From Burkholderia sp. NRF60-BP8 (lineage in GTDB: Bacteria > Pseudomonadota > Gammaproteobacteria > Burkholderiales > Burkholderiaceae): DNA of 64,000 nucleotides. Made by a program: the position numbers and the translations under genes. Under the pieces are notes generated by a model. That model searched no databases, was not told the DNA's origin, and saw only the letters and a program-made list of their open reading frames with translations. Numbering within the stretch: the stretch's first letter is position 1; every line of letters starts with the position of its first letter. Of this stretch, positions 54,721-64,000 are shown piece after piece. The stretch spans positions 496,001 to 560,000 of the forward strand of contig NZ_CP013374.1 of assembly GCF_001522585.2 (NCBI RefSeq). The letters run 5' to 3'.

Positions 54721-55243
54721 CGCCCCGCCTCTTCGTCAGTTGCACCGTCATCGGTTCGTACAGGTCGAGGCCGGCCGGCACGTCGTCGTCGAGCGGGGCA
54801 TCGCTCCGGGGGAGGACCGCGAGCCAGCGGCGCGCCGGAAATTGCTCCAGTGCAACGGCCTCCATGGCCAGCGGCTTCAGGCCCAGTTCGATCAGCGGGC
54901 CGGGGCCGCTGGCGCTCAGCGCGAGCAGCTCGTCGGCATCGACCGCCGGCGCGCGACCGATATCGCTGTAGAGATTGCGGTGCCAGTCGGTGATGTGCTG
55001 CTGCCACCGCGCGAAATTGCCGCCGCCTTTGCGTCGATATTCATCGCCGGTCAGCACGTCGAGACCGTCGATCGTGTGAACGGCGAGATAAACGGGGCAA
55101 CCGTCGCTTATCGCCCTGAAGCGCTGCGACGTGTGAAAGCCGGCGACCGAGATGAGGGCCGGCAGCTTGTCGTCGCTGTAGAAATCGTTCCATTCGGCTT
55201 CGCTGGCAGCGTCGGCGAAGCTGCATTCGACGGTATAGATCAT
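54713..55243 (-). CDS. hypothetical protein (ferredoxin-like/EthD-type repeats)
   Basis: A 176-residue protein starting MIYTVECSFADAASEAEWNDFY, a dimeric alpha-beta barrel-like layout (strand, helix with WNDFYSDDKLPALISVAGF, strand). It reads like an EthD/antibiotic-monooxygenase-type small catabolic protein. First gene of the leftward unit divergent from the LysR gene at 55414. Confidence 0.6.
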   Translation of the reverse strand: MIYTVECSFADAASEAEWNDFYSDDKLPALISVAGFHTSQRFRAISDGCPVYLAVHTIDGLDVLTGDEYRRKGGGNFARWQQHITDWHRNLYSDIGRAPAVDADELLALSASGPGPLIELGLKPLAMEAVALEQFPARRWLAVLPRSDAPLDDDVPAGLDLYEPMTVQLTKRRGDA

Positions 55244-55341
55244 CGGTTCGTCCTTCGTGACGAGTGAGCATCCTGCATCTCGAATACCGGATATTCAGTG
55301 CAGTGACGTAATGCTAATCTGCTGTTTTCCCCACAGATATC

Positions 55342-55352
55342 GACTTAAAGTC
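55342..55352. promoter_or_regulatory. GACTTAAAGTC palindrome in a LysR divergent promoter
   Basis: An 11-base perfect palindrome lies between the divergent LysR gene (start 55414) and the 55243 gene, in a locally AT-richer patch. It is a plausible half of a LysR operator. Confidence 0.45.
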
Positions 55353-55413
55353 AGCCTTCAGTGATATTTGATCAAGCTGACCGTCGAACGCACCCCGACC
55401 GGCAAAACCCACG

Positions 55414-56307
55414 ATGCGACGCAAGATCCCCAGCAATTCCGCGCTCCTGGCCTTCGACGCGGCGGCCCGACACGGCAGCTTCGCCCGCGCCGCCGACGAG
55501 CTGGCGCGCACCGAAGGCGCCGTCAGCCGTCAGATCGGCCGGCTGGAGGCGTTCCTCGGCGTGACGCTGTTCGAGCGCATCGGCAACCGCGTGCGGCTGG
55601 CGCCCAACGGCGCGCGATACGCGGTGCAGGTGCGCGAGATTCTTGACCGGCTGGAACGGGACAGCCTGTATCTGATGGGGCAGCCCGTCGAAGGCGCGAG
55701 CATCGACATCGCCGCGATCCCGACCTTCGCGACCCGCTGGCTGATTCCCCGGTTGAAGCGCTTTCAGGCGCGCCATCCGAACGTCACCGTGCACATCGCC
55801 GAACGGATGGAACCCTTCCTGCTGGCCGGCAGCGGATTCGACGCCGCCATTCATTTCGAACATCCCGCGTGGGCCGGCATGCATCTGCATCCGCTGCTGG
55901 AAGAGGTGCTGGTGCCCGTGTGCAGTCCGGCGCTCGTCGAAGGTGTTGGCGCGAGGCCGTCGCTGGATGCGCTGCCTCGCCTGCACCGGCGGCAGAATCC
56001 GGACGCGTGGCAGCGCTATGCGCAGGAAACCGGCATCGAGCTGACCAATCCGGCGGTCGGCCCGCGATACGATCTTCATTCGATGCTGATCGAGGCCGCG
56101 CTGGCCGGCCTCGGCGTCGCGCTGGTGCCGCGGCTTTACATCGGGACGGAGCTCGAACAAGGGCGGCTGGTCGCGCCCTGGCCGGACGGCAAGGCGATTA
56201 CGAAAAACTTTTGCCTCGTGCTGCCCGAGCCGATCGAATTGAGCGCGGCGCCGGTGCGGGCGTTTGCGGAGTGGCTGCTGGACGACGCGCGGGACGCGGC
56301 GCGCTGA
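55414..56307 (+). CDS. LysR-family regulator (GcvA-like)
   Basis: A 297-residue LysR protein: IPSNSALLAFDAAARHGSFA with the helix-turn-helix RTEGAVSRQIGRLEAFL, then the effector domain. It is divergent from the EthD-like/tautomerase/hydrolase unit and likely regulates it. The dyad at 55342 lies in the shared promoter. Confidence 0.9.
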   Translation: MRRKIPSNSALLAFDAAARHGSFARAADELARTEGAVSRQIGRLEAFLGVTLFERIGNRVRLAPNGARYAVQVREILDRLERDSLYLMGQPVEGASIDIAAIPTFATRWLIPRLKRFQARHPNVTVHIAERMEPFLLAGSGFDAAIHFEHPAWAGMHLHPLLEEVLVPVCSPALVEGVGARPSLDALPRLHRRQNPDAWQRYAQETGIELTNPAVGPRYDLHSMLIEAALAGLGVALVPRLYIGTELEQGRLVAPWPDGKAITKNFCLVLPEPIELSAAPVRAFAEWLLDDARDAAR

Positions 56308-56395
56308 TGCCGCGGTCGTGGATTCCGGCAAGTATGCGTCACGCAAAGGGACCGCAACGTAGGAACCGCATGCGCCGACACGTCGAACCGTTCCG

Positions 56396-57301
56396 CTAAT
56401 CCAGATACGGCTTCAATACGCCCCCGATCCAGTCCATGAAAGCCCGCACGCGCGGCGACAGATTGCGCCGATGCGCGACGACGAGCGACGCGGCAAGCGG
56501 CTCGGGACGCAAGTCCGGCAACACCTCCACGAGCGCGCCGCTTTCGAGGTGATGCGCGAGCGCCGAATAGCCGGCCTGGATCAGCCCGATGCCCGCCAGC
56601 CCCGCCGCGTGATAGGTCTGCACGCTGTTCACCTGCATCGCGCTGGGCAACGGCAACCACGCATAGCCGTCGCCATCCGGGTATTCCCATCCTGGATGCC
56701 GCGCGCCGAGCGTCAGCGTGTAGTGGATCATCTTGTGCCCCTGGCTATGCAGATCGGCGAGCGTATGCGGCACGCCATGCCGCGCGAGATAGGCGGGGCT
56801 CGCCGCATTCGTCATGCGCAGCCTGCCGAGTGGCCGGGCAATCAGCGTCTCGTCGGCGATCGGGCCCAGCCGGATCACGCAATCGAACCCTTCCCGAACG
56901 AGATCGACACGCCGGTCGGTGCTGGACAGCTCCAGCTCCAGATCCGGATGCGCGGCCATCAATTGCGGTAGCGCCGGCACTACGACGCTGCGCGCGAGTT
57001 CCGTGGGCATGTCCACGCGCAACCTGCCGCGCAGCGACGCGCCGCGCCCCGAGAACATCGACTGCAATTCCTGCACTTCGGCGAGCAGGTCGGTCGCACG
57101 CGCATAGAACGCGCGGCCGTCCTCGGTGAGCTGCACGCGCCTCGTGGTCCGATGCAGGAGTGCGACACCCATGTCCCGTTCGAGCGCACGGATGACCGTG
57201 GATACCCGCCCTTTCTGAATGCCGAGGCTTTCGGCGGCACGCGTGAAGCTCGCCATTTCGGCGACACGGGCAAAAATCAAAAGCGCGTCAAGGTTCTGCA
57301 T
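56396..57301 (-). CDS. LysR-family regulator, divergent from flavodoxin-family gene
   Basis: A 301-residue LysR protein (LDALLIFARVAEMASFTRAA; helix-turn-helix IQKGRVSTVIRALERD). Divergent from the flavodoxin-like and aldo-keto reductase genes with 117 bases between the starts, so probably their regulator. It is convergent with the preceding LysR gene. Confidence 0.9.
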   Translation of the reverse strand: MQNLDALLIFARVAEMASFTRAAESLGIQKGRVSTVIRALERDMGVALLHRTTRRVQLTEDGRAFYARATDLLAEVQELQSMFSGRGASLRGRLRVDMPTELARSVVVPALPQLMAAHPDLELELSSTDRRVDLVREGFDCVIRLGPIADETLIARPLGRLRMTNAASPAYLARHGVPHTLADLHSQGHKMIHYTLTLGARHPGWEYPDGDGYAWLPLPSAMQVNSVQTYHAAGLAGIGLIQAGYSALAHHLESGALVEVLPDLRPEPLAASLVVAHRRNLSPRVRAFMDWIGGVLKPYLD

Positions 57302-57418
57302 TGTTCATCCGGAAAGTAACGGAGCGTTCAATCTGTCGTCGTTTATAACCCGATTGCGGCTCGGTAGAGTGGCTTCCCACGTCGTCTGAACGACAAACCC
57401 GAACGAAAGGAAACCATC

Positions 57419-58009
57419 ATGGATCAACTCGCCCCGCCGGCAAAAACGGTCGTCGTCTACCACTCCGGCTACGGCCATACGCAACGGATGGCCGCCGCCG
57501 TCGCGGACGGCGCCGGCGCCGCACTCGTCGCGATCGACGCCGACGGCAACCTCGCCGACGACGCGTGGCACACACTGGCCGACGCCGACGCGATCCTGTT
57601 CGGCTCGCCGACCTACATGGGCGGCCCGAGCTGGCAGTTCAAGAAGTTCGCGGATGCGTCGTCGAAGGTCTGGTTCGAAAGCGGATGGCGGAACAAGATC
57701 TTCGGCGGCTTCACCAATAGCGCAAGCCTCAACGGCGACAAGCTCAATACGCTCGAATACTTCTTCCTGCTGGCCGCACAGCACGGCGGCATCTGGGTCA
57801 GCATGGACATCAAGCCGGCCAATCTGAAAGCGTCGACGCGCGACGACCTGAACCGCATGGGCGCCTACATCGCGCCGATGGCGCAGACACCGGCCGATGC
57901 GTCGCCGGACGAGATGTCGCCGGGCGACCTCGAAACGGCGCGCCGCTATGGCGCACGCGTCGCGGCGATTGCCGGGCAGTTGCGGGCCGGCACATCACGC
58001 TCCAACTGA
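57419..58009 (+). CDS. flavodoxin-family (WrbA-like) NAD(P)H:quinone reductase
   Basis: A 196-residue flavodoxin-fold protein. The FMN phosphate loop is YHSGYGHTQRMA and the second motif GSPTYMGGPSWQFKKFADASS binds the flavin ring. This is the WrbA-like reductase type. It is 74 bases upstream of the aldo-keto reductase gene, likely co-transcribed. Confidence 0.88.
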   Translation: MDQLAPPAKTVVVYHSGYGHTQRMAAAVADGAGAALVAIDADGNLADDAWHTLADADAILFGSPTYMGGPSWQFKKFADASSKVWFESGWRNKIFGGFTNSASLNGDKLNTLEYFFLLAAQHGGIWVSMDIKPANLKASTRDDLNRMGAYIAPMAQTPADASPDEMSPGDLETARRYGARVAAIAGQLRAGTSRSN

Positions 58010-58083
58010 CATTCCGACGTTCGTGCGGGGCGCCACCGGCCGACGCCTCGTATTGTGTCCGGCCGATTCCGAAGGGCGCAACA

Positions 58084-59139
58084 ATGAAATACAAGCAATT
58101 GGGCCGCACCGGCCTGTACGTCTCCGAGCTGTGCCTCGGCACGATGACGATGGGCGGCAACGCGGATGCCGGCATGTGGGCAACAATCGGCGCGGTCGGC
58201 CAGGACGACGCGAACCGTCTGATCGCCCGTGCGCTCGACGCCGGCATCAACTTCATCGATACCGCCGATATTTACTCGTTCGGGCAGTCCGAACGCGTGG
58301 TCGGGCAAGCGCTGCGCGAGCTCGGCGTCCCGCGCCACGAGATCGTGCTGGCGACGAAGACGGCCGGCGTGATGGGTGCGGGCCCCAACGACCAGGGCGC
58401 GTCGCGCGGTCACATCATGGATTCGGTGCAGCGAAGCCTGGAACGGCTCCAGGTCGATCATATCGACCTGTACCAGATTCACGCGAGCGACCCCGTCACG
58501 CCGATCGAGGAAACGCTGCGCGCGCTCGACGATCTTACGCGGCAGGGGCTGATCCGCTACGTCGGCGTGTCGAACTGGCGCGCGGGCAAGATCGGCAAGG
58601 CGCTCGGCCTGAGTGCCGCGCTTCACGCCACGCGCTTCGAGACGCTCCAGGCCTACTACTCGATCGCCGGGCGCGACGTGGAGCGCGAGCTGGTTCCGCT
58701 CGCCGTCGACGAGCGAATGGGGCTGCTCGTCTGGTCGCCGCTCGCCGGCGGATTGCTGTCGGGCAAGTTCGGTCCCGGCGCGTCGACCGAAGCCGGTTCA
58801 CGGCGCGGTCATTTCGATTTTCCGCCGGTCGATCCGGATCGGGCCTGGCCGTGCGTGGCGGAGATGCGCGCGATCGCCGGCGCGCACGGCGTCTCGGTCG
58901 CGCGGATCGCGCTCGCGTGGTTGCTCGCCCGGCCGGCCGTCACCAGCGTCATCATCGGCGCCAAGCGGATCGATCAGCTCGACGACAATCTCGGCGCGGT
59001 CGACGTCGTCCTGACCGACGAGGAACTGGCGCGCCTCGATGCCGTGAGCGCGTTGCCGCCCTGCTATCCCGGCTGGATGATCGCGCGTCAGGAAGCGGGC
59101 AGGATTCCCGGGCCGTTCACACGCACGACGGCGCAATAG
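58084..59139 (+). CDS. aldo/keto reductase
   Basis: A 351-residue NADPH-dependent aldo/keto reductase of the YajO/YghZ-like group. Motifs MKYKQLGRTGLYVSELCLG, INFIDTADIYSFGQSE (catalytic Asp/Tyr), VLATKTAG (Lys) and DLYQIHASDP (His) are in order. It reduces aldehydes or quinone-derived carbonyls. It follows the flavodoxin gene under the same LysR gene. Confidence 0.9.
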   Translation: MKYKQLGRTGLYVSELCLGTMTMGGNADAGMWATIGAVGQDDANRLIARALDAGINFIDTADIYSFGQSERVVGQALRELGVPRHEIVLATKTAGVMGAGPNDQGASRGHIMDSVQRSLERLQVDHIDLYQIHASDPVTPIEETLRALDDLTRQGLIRYVGVSNWRAGKIGKALGLSAALHATRFETLQAYYSIAGRDVERELVPLAVDERMGLLVWSPLAGGLLSGKFGPGASTEAGSRRGHFDFPPVDPDRAWPCVAEMRAIAGAHGVSVARIALAWLLARPAVTSVIIGAKRIDQLDDNLGAVDVVLTDEELARLDAVSALPPCYPGWMIARQEAGRIPGPFTRTTAQ

Positions 59140-59345
59140 GACTAGCGGCGCTTCATCGGCGGTTCGGCACGGGCGGTGGCGAAACCGTCCGTGTCAAGCA
59201 GGCCATGCCTGCGATGCGCGCTTGCATCCGGTAGCCCGGTTTCTTGTACGGCGTTGCGGAACGCGCCTCAACGTCCGGACGATAGACTGACATCGATGTT
59301 GTCGGTCATGATGTTCCTCTCTTCAGGTTGCGCGCGCGTCACGCG

Positions 59346-60161
59346 TCACGCCTCGCGCCGCGAAAATACGTCCTTGAACACGGGCATCGCCGAAAAGACG
59401 TTCGGCCATCCCGCGTAGAACGCCAGTTGAGTCAACGTCTCGGATGCCTCGGCCTGCGTGAGCCCGTTGTCCATCGCACGGTTCAGGTGATACGGAATCT
59501 GCGCCACCTGGCCGTTGGCGACGAGCGCACTCACCGTCACCAGGCTGCGGTCGCGCGGCGCGAGCCCCGGGCGAAGCCACAAGTCGCGAAACAGCGCGTC
59601 GGTCGTGTACTCGACCACGCCCGGCGCGACGGCGCCGAAGTTTTCCGCGACCGTCCGTGCGCGCTGCGCTTCGGCCGCCTCGTTCAGCGGAAGCGGCGTG
59701 ACGTCCGCCGGTGCGAGCTGATCGGGGCCGATGCCGCGTTCGTCATAGACGTGCTTGACGACGATCGACGCGGCGCTCGCATTGGCCCATCCCGCGTAAA
59801 AGGCCAGGTGCGCGATCGTTTCCGATATTTCCGCGGGCTTCACGCCGTGATCCAGCGCGAGGCGGACCTGCAGCGGCATCTCGACGGTCTGGCCGCGGGC
59901 GATCAGCGCCGACAGCGTCACGATGCTGCGATCGCGCGGCGACAGGTGCGGCCGCTTCCACAGGCCATCGAACACGGTGTGCGTCGTGTATCGCTCGAAG
60001 GCCGGGGCGACCGCTTTCAAATCGGGGGAAGACAGGGGTTCCTGCATGGTGTCGGTCCTTTGCATGTGAGTGCACGCGGCGGCGAGCAGGGCCAGCGCCA
60101 TGGCGGCGACGGGCCGCAACGGGCGACGCGTGCGATCGTCACCGTGTGCCGTACTGCGCAT
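59346..60161 (-). CDS. double carboxymuconolactone decarboxylase-domain lipoprotein
   Basis: Two tandem carboxymuconolactone-decarboxylase domains (DRSIVTLSALIARGQTVEMP and DRSLVTVSALVANGQVAQIP, each followed by LAFYAGWxN). No CxxC pair, so it is not an AhpD-type peroxidase. Start choice: ATG 60161 gives 271 residues with a lipobox (LLAAACTHM) and basic n-region, so an exported lipoprotein. ATG 60047 has an AAAGGA site but lacks the signal; ATG 60293 overlaps the cupin stop as ATGA. Such pairs sit with cupins in quinone or lactone metabolism. Confidence 0.82.
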   Translation of the reverse strand: MRSTAHGDDRTRRPLRPVAAMALALLAAACTHMQRTDTMQEPLSSPDLKAVAPAFERYTTHTVFDGLWKRPHLSPRDRSIVTLSALIARGQTVEMPLQVRLALDHGVKPAEISETIAHLAFYAGWANASAASIVVKHVYDERGIGPDQLAPADVTPLPLNEAAEAQRARTVAENFGAVAPGVVEYTTDALFRDLWLRPGLAPRDRSLVTVSALVANGQVAQIPYHLNRAMDNGLTQAEASETLTQLAFYAGWPNVFSAMPVFKDVFSRREA

Positions 60162-60289
60162 CGGTGACTCGTTCGAGGATCGCGTGCCGCTGTGCGCAAC
60201 CGCGATGCCCGTGCTGGCCGTGTCGTCGGCCGACGCGGCGAGCGACACGCAGGCCGGCATCGAGGCCAACGCAGCGGCAGCGGGCGCGT

Positions 60290-60700
<411 letters not shown>

Positions 60701-60830
60701 GATGTCTTCCTCTATCGAAAAGGGTGCCGCATGGATCGCTCCAGCGGTCGGCCATCCCACTTTAACGACTCGCGATTCATGCGACTAGATGGCAAAATCG
60801 GCATGAACCTATGCCGTGGCGCATTAATCA

Positions 60831-61739
60831 ATGGAAGACTTCAACGATCTGGTGGCGTTCATGGCCGTCGCGCGCGAGCGCAATTTCACCCGTGCGGCCG
60901 CGCAGCTCGGCGTGTCTCAATCGGCGTTGAGCCGAACGGTGCGCGCGCTGGAAGCGCGCATGGGCATTCCGTTGCTGACGCGCACGACGCGCAGCGTGTC
61001 GCCGACCGAGGCCGGCGAGCGGTTGCTGGCATCGATCGCCCCGCGCTTTCAGGAAATCGAGGCGGAACTGGAATCGCTGCGCGCGATGACGGACCAGCCG
61101 GCCGGCAACGTCCGGATCACCGCGACCGACTATGCGGCGAACGAGTACGTGTGGCCGCGGCTGCAACCGCTGCTGCGTCGATATCCGGCGCTCAAGGTCG
61201 AGCTGGTGAACGACTATGGCCTGACCGACCTCGTCGCCGGCCGCTACGACATCGGCGTGCGACTCGGCGACCAGATTGCCAAGGACATGATCGCGCAGCG
61301 TATCGGGCCGGACATGACGATGTCGATCATCGGTTCTCCCGATTACCTTGCGTCCCGCCCCACGGCGAAGACGCCCCAGGACCTGACCCGGCACAACTGC
61401 ATCAATCTTCGGCTGCCGACCAGAAACGCGCTGCTGTCGTGGGAGTTGAGCAAGGGGCGCCGCGACTTGCAGGTCCGCGTCGAAGGGCAGTTGACGTTCA
61501 ACAACGTCTATCAGATGGTCGACGCGGCGCTTGCCGGCTTCGGGCTCGCCTATGTGCCGAAGGACCTGGTCGCGCATCACGTCGAAGCCGGACGGCTCGG
61601 CTGGGTGCTGGAGGACTGGTTTCCAACGTTCGTCGGGCACCACGTCTTTTATCCGAGCCGGCACAAATCGTCGCGAGCCATGGAACTCGTGGTCGACGCG
61701 CTCAGGGCCGGGTATCGACGCACCACACGATCGGCATGA
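60831..61739 (+). CDS. LysR-family regulator, divergent from cupin gene
   Basis: A 302-residue LysR protein (DFNDLVAFMAVARERNFTRA; helix-turn-helix VSQSALSRTVRALEARM), with an effector domain to the C-terminus. It is divergent from the cupin/carboxymuconolactone decarboxylase pair and likely regulates it. Confidence 0.9.
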   Translation: MEDFNDLVAFMAVARERNFTRAAAQLGVSQSALSRTVRALEARMGIPLLTRTTRSVSPTEAGERLLASIAPRFQEIEAELESLRAMTDQPAGNVRITATDYAANEYVWPRLQPLLRRYPALKVELVNDYGLTDLVAGRYDIGVRLGDQIAKDMIAQRIGPDMTMSIIGSPDYLASRPTAKTPQDLTRHNCINLRLPTRNALLSWELSKGRRDLQVRVEGQLTFNNVYQMVDAALAGFGLAYVPKDLVAHHVEAGRLGWVLEDWFPTFVGHHVFYPSRHKSSRAMELVVDALRAGYRRTTRSA

Positions 61740-61800
61740 GCCGTGACGCCGATGTATCGACAGCGTCCCGCCCGTGACGACATCGCTCCCGCGTCGCGCA

Positions 61801-62484
61801 TCACTTCGGAAACACGCCCCGGCTCATCGCATCGAGTTGCCGAACGATCTCGGCGCGCAATTCGGCCGATACGTCGACGCTGTCGAGCAATTCCGAAATC
61901 CACAACCCGTCGGCCGCGAGCCGGCAAATCATCAGCGTCGCGGCCTGCTCGAGCGGAACCGGGTCGGGCCGCGTCCATTCGCGCATCGGCACCGACCATC
62001 GCGCGCGCGTGTCCGTCTCGGTGATCATCGACGCGACCAGCACGCGCAGCACGTCGGTACTCGCGGCCGGATGGGCCGCATCGAGCACCGCATGCAGATA
62101 CGCGCGCGCCGCCGCGCCGTCGCCGTCGAAATCCGCCGCCATCCGCGCGGCCAGTTGCGCGCCGAACCGCTCGGTCGCCTGCCCGAACAGCGCGTCCAGC
62201 AACCCCTGCTTGTTCGCGAAGTGATATTGCAGTGCGCCTTTGGTCACGCCGGCACGCTCGGCCACCGTATCGAGCGTCAGCGCGGCCACGCCGTGATGCG
62301 TCGCGATCTCCGACGCGGCCGCCAGCAATTGCGCACGCACCTGATCCGGCGCTTTTTTTCGCCGCACGCCGGTCGCGGCTGCCGCCGGCGCCGATGATCC
62401 TTCAAGCGCCGGTGCAGCGGGCGTTTCAGCCGGTTCGACGGGCGCGGACACGTCGCGCGGCGCGGGTTCGAGGCGTTTTTTCAT
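61801..62484 (-). CDS. TetR-family regulator next to squalene-hopene cyclase
   Basis: A 227-residue TetR protein. After an Ala/Pro-rich N-terminal tail (about 40 residues), the helix-turn-helix reads ALTLDTVAERAGVTKGALQYHFANKQGLL, followed by a ligand-binding helical domain. ATG 62484 was chosen over upstream starts because the tail looks coherent from there. It diverges from the squalene-hopene cyclase gene, so it is a candidate hopanoid regulator or self-repressor using the dyad at 62520. Confidence 0.9.
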   Translation of the reverse strand: MKKRLEPAPRDVSAPVEPAETPAAPALEGSSAPAAAATGVRRKKAPDQVRAQLLAAASEIATHHGVAALTLDTVAERAGVTKGALQYHFANKQGLLDALFGQATERFGAQLAARMAADFDGDGAAARAYLHAVLDAAHPAASTDVLRVLVASMITETDTRARWSVPMREWTRPDPVPLEQAATLMICRLAADGLWISELLDSVDVSAELRAEIVRQLDAMSRGVFPK

Positions 62485-62519
62485 GGTGCGGATGGTAACA
62501 CCGCGCGTCTCGATATAAA

Positions 62520-62539
62520 CATTCCGTCTGGATGGTATG
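62520..62539. promoter_or_regulatory. TetR operator candidate between TetR and shc
   Basis: CATnCCnTC-nn-GAnGGnATG is an imperfect 20-base dyad (14 symmetric positions) between the divergent TetR and cyclase starts, with AT-rich flanks. It overlaps a possible upstream start codon (62537) of the cyclase, so binding would block initiation of both genes. Confidence 0.65.
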
Positions 62540-62548
62540 ATCCGCCGC

Positions 62549-64000
62549 ATGAACAAATCGGCCCCCTCCCCCTGGTCCGCGCTCGACACTGCCATCGCCC
62601 GTGGACGCGACGCACTCGTGCGCCTTCAGCAGCCCGACGGCAGCTGGTGTTTCGAACTCGAATCCGACGCGACGATCACCGCGGAATACATCCTGATGAT
62701 GCATTTCATGGACAGGATCGACGACGTGCGCCAGGAGAAGATGGCGCGCTACCTGCGCGCGAACCAGCGGCTCGACACGCACGGCGCATGGGCGCTGTAC
62801 GTCGACGGCGCGCCGGACGTGTCGTGCAGCGTGAAGGCGTATTTCGCGCTGAAGGCGGCCGGCGACAGCGAACACGCGCCGCACATGATCCGCGCGCGCG
62901 ACGCGATCCTGAAGCTCGGCGGCGCGGCACGCTCGAACGTGTTCACACGCATCCTGCTCGCGACGTTCGGGCAAGTGCCGTGGCGCGCGACGCCATTCAT
63001 GCCGGTCGAATTCGTGCTGTTCCCGAAGTGGGTGCCGATCTCGATGTACAAGGTTGCGTACTGGGCGCGCACGACGATGGTGCCGCTGCTCGTGCTGTGC
63101 TCGCTGAAGGCGCGGGCGCGCAATCCGCGCAACGTCTCGATCCGCGAACTGTTCGTCACGCCGCCGGACGAAGAGCGCCGGTACTTCCCGCCCGCGCGCG
63201 GCATGCGCCGGCTGTTCCTCGCGCTCGACCGCACGGTCCGCCATATCGAGCCGCTGATACCGAAGCGCCTGCGGCAGCGCGCGATCCGGCATGCGCAAGC
63301 GTGGTGTGCGGAACGGATGAACGGCGAGGATGGGCTCGGCGGCATTTTCCCGCCGATCGTGTACAGCTATCAGATGATGCAGGTGCTCGGCTACCCGGAC
63401 GACCATCCGCTGCGGCGCGACTGCGAAAACGCGCTGGAGAAGCTGCTGGTCACGCGGCCGGACGGCAGTGTGTATTGCCAGCCGTGCCTGTCGCCGGTGT
63501 GGGACACCGCGTGGAGCACGATGGCGCTCGAGCAGGCGCGCGGTGTCGCGGCGCCGGAAACCGGCGAGTCGGCCGGCGCGCTGCGCGAACTCGATGCACG
63601 CATCGCCCGCGCGTACGACTGGCTGGCCGAGCGGCAGGTGAACGACCTGCGCGGCGACTGGGTCGAGAACGTCCCGGCCGACGTCGAGCCGGGCGGATGG
63701 GCGTTCCAGTACGCAAATCCGTATTACCCGGACATCGACGACAGCGCGGTCGTCACCGCGATGCTCGATCGGCGCGGCCGTACGCACCGCCATGCGGACG
63801 GTACGCACCCGTATGCGTCGCGCGTCGCACGCGCGCTCGACTGGATGCGCGGGCTGCAATCGCGCAACGGCGGCTTCGCGGCGTTCGATGCGGACTGCGA
63901 CCGCATGTACCTGAACGCGATCCCGTTCGCCGATCATGGCGCGCTGCTCGATCCGCCGACCGAGGACGTATCGGGCCGCGTGCTGCTGTGCTTCGGCGTG
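62549..64000 (+). CDS. shc: squalene-hopene cyclase, partial at the window edge
   Basis: 484 codons of a squalene-hopene cyclase, open at the right edge; the full enzyme is usually 630-680 residues. The catalytic DxDD motif is DIDD (residues about 395-398, 63731-63742), and QW-type repeats such as LVRLQQPDGSWCFELE, GLQSRNGGFAAFDAD and the IPFADHGALLDPPTEDVSGR segment are seen. It makes the pentacyclic hopene for hopanoids, which toughen the outer membrane. ATG 62549 is preferred; an in-frame ATG at 62537 overlaps the operator. Confidence 0.93.
   Translation, partial: MNKSAPSPWSALDTAIARGRDALVRLQQPDGSWCFELESDATITAEYILMMHFMDRIDDVRQEKMARYLRANQRLDTHGAWALYVDGAPDVSCSVKAYFALKAAGDSEHAPHMIRARDAILKLGGAARSNVFTRILLATFGQVPWRATPFMPVEFVLFPKWVPISMYKVAYWARTTMVPLLVLCSLKARARNPRNVSIRELFVTPPDEERRYFPPARGMRRLFLALDRTVRHIEPLIPKRLRQRAIRHAQAWCAERMNGEDGLGGIFPPIVYSYQMMQVLGYPDDHPLRRDCENALEKLLVTRPDGSVYCQPCLSPVWDTAWSTMALEQARGVAAPETGESAGALRELDARIARAYDWLAERQVNDLRGDWVENVPADVEPGGWAFQYANPYYPDIDDSAVVTAMLDRRGRTHRHADGTHPYASRVARALDWMRGLQSRNGGFAAFDADCDRMYLNAIPFADHGALLDPPTEDVSGRVLLCFGV

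Overview
The window is GC-rich (about two thirds G+C by eye), densely coded DNA with the gene style of a Burkholderia cepacia complex secondary chromosome: six LysR regulators, an H-NS-type protein, a TRAP transporter, a topoisomerase IB and, at the right edge, the start of a squalene-hopene cyclase gene next to a TetR regulator. The species assignment is an inference from gene content. No rRNA, tRNA, CRISPR array, insertion sequence or phage gene was seen.

Layout. 0.1-5 kb: topoisomerase IB (preceded by a possible 22-residue leader peptide), a ProP-like MFS transporter, an alpha/beta hydrolase and a LysR regulator, followed by about 600 bases of AT-rich, dyad-containing DNA. 5.6-31.5 kb: the main feature, a contiguous block of about 25 genes that looks like an undescribed fatty-acid-derived metabolite or lipid cluster. 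A desaturase and a diiron ferritin-like gene run leftward. From the shared divergent promoter the rest run rightward, mostly with overlapping or nearly touching ends: fatty acyl-AMP ligase, an export set (MacB/LolD-type ATPase, FtsX-type permease, LolA-like periplasmic protein, outer-membrane barrel), acyl-CoA dehydrogenase-like protein, acyl carrier protein, thiolase-fold protein, unknown protein, second diiron protein, KAS III-like enzyme, PLP decarboxylase, acyl-CoA ligase, a KAS III-like protein without its cysteine, acyl-CoA dehydrogenase, citrate synthase-like enzyme, methyltransferase, TauD-type dioxygenase, a second ABC exporter, two small proteins and an FAD-linked oxidase. The likely logic is activation of a fatty acid as acyl-AMP, loading on the dedicated carrier protein, desaturation/oxygenation by several iron enzymes, condensation by thiolase-fold and citrate synthase-like enzymes, and export across both membranes. 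The product is unknown to me.

31.5-38.4 kb: a DctPQM TRAP importer with a lactonase, divergent from a family 28 glycoside hydrolase lipoprotein, suggesting pectin or uronate use. Candidate operators lie between them. 38.5-45.4 kb: assorted single genes (mini zinc-finger protein, LuxR regulator, ankyrin-repeat protein, possible YezG-like protein, NAD-dependent reductase, RidA-like protein, H-NS-like protein, cupin). 45.9-53 kb: LysR/LysE exporter pair, azoreductase/LysR pair, saccharopine-dehydrogenase-like enzyme with a MerR-type promoter, DUF3224 protein, chemotaxis receptor. 53-61.7 kb: three LysR-controlled small enzyme groups (metallo-beta-lactamase/tautomerase set; flavodoxin and aldo-keto reductase; double carboxymuconolactone decarboxylase and cupin). 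61.8-64 kb: TetR gene and the 5' three quarters of the squalene-hopene cyclase gene with a dyad operator between them.
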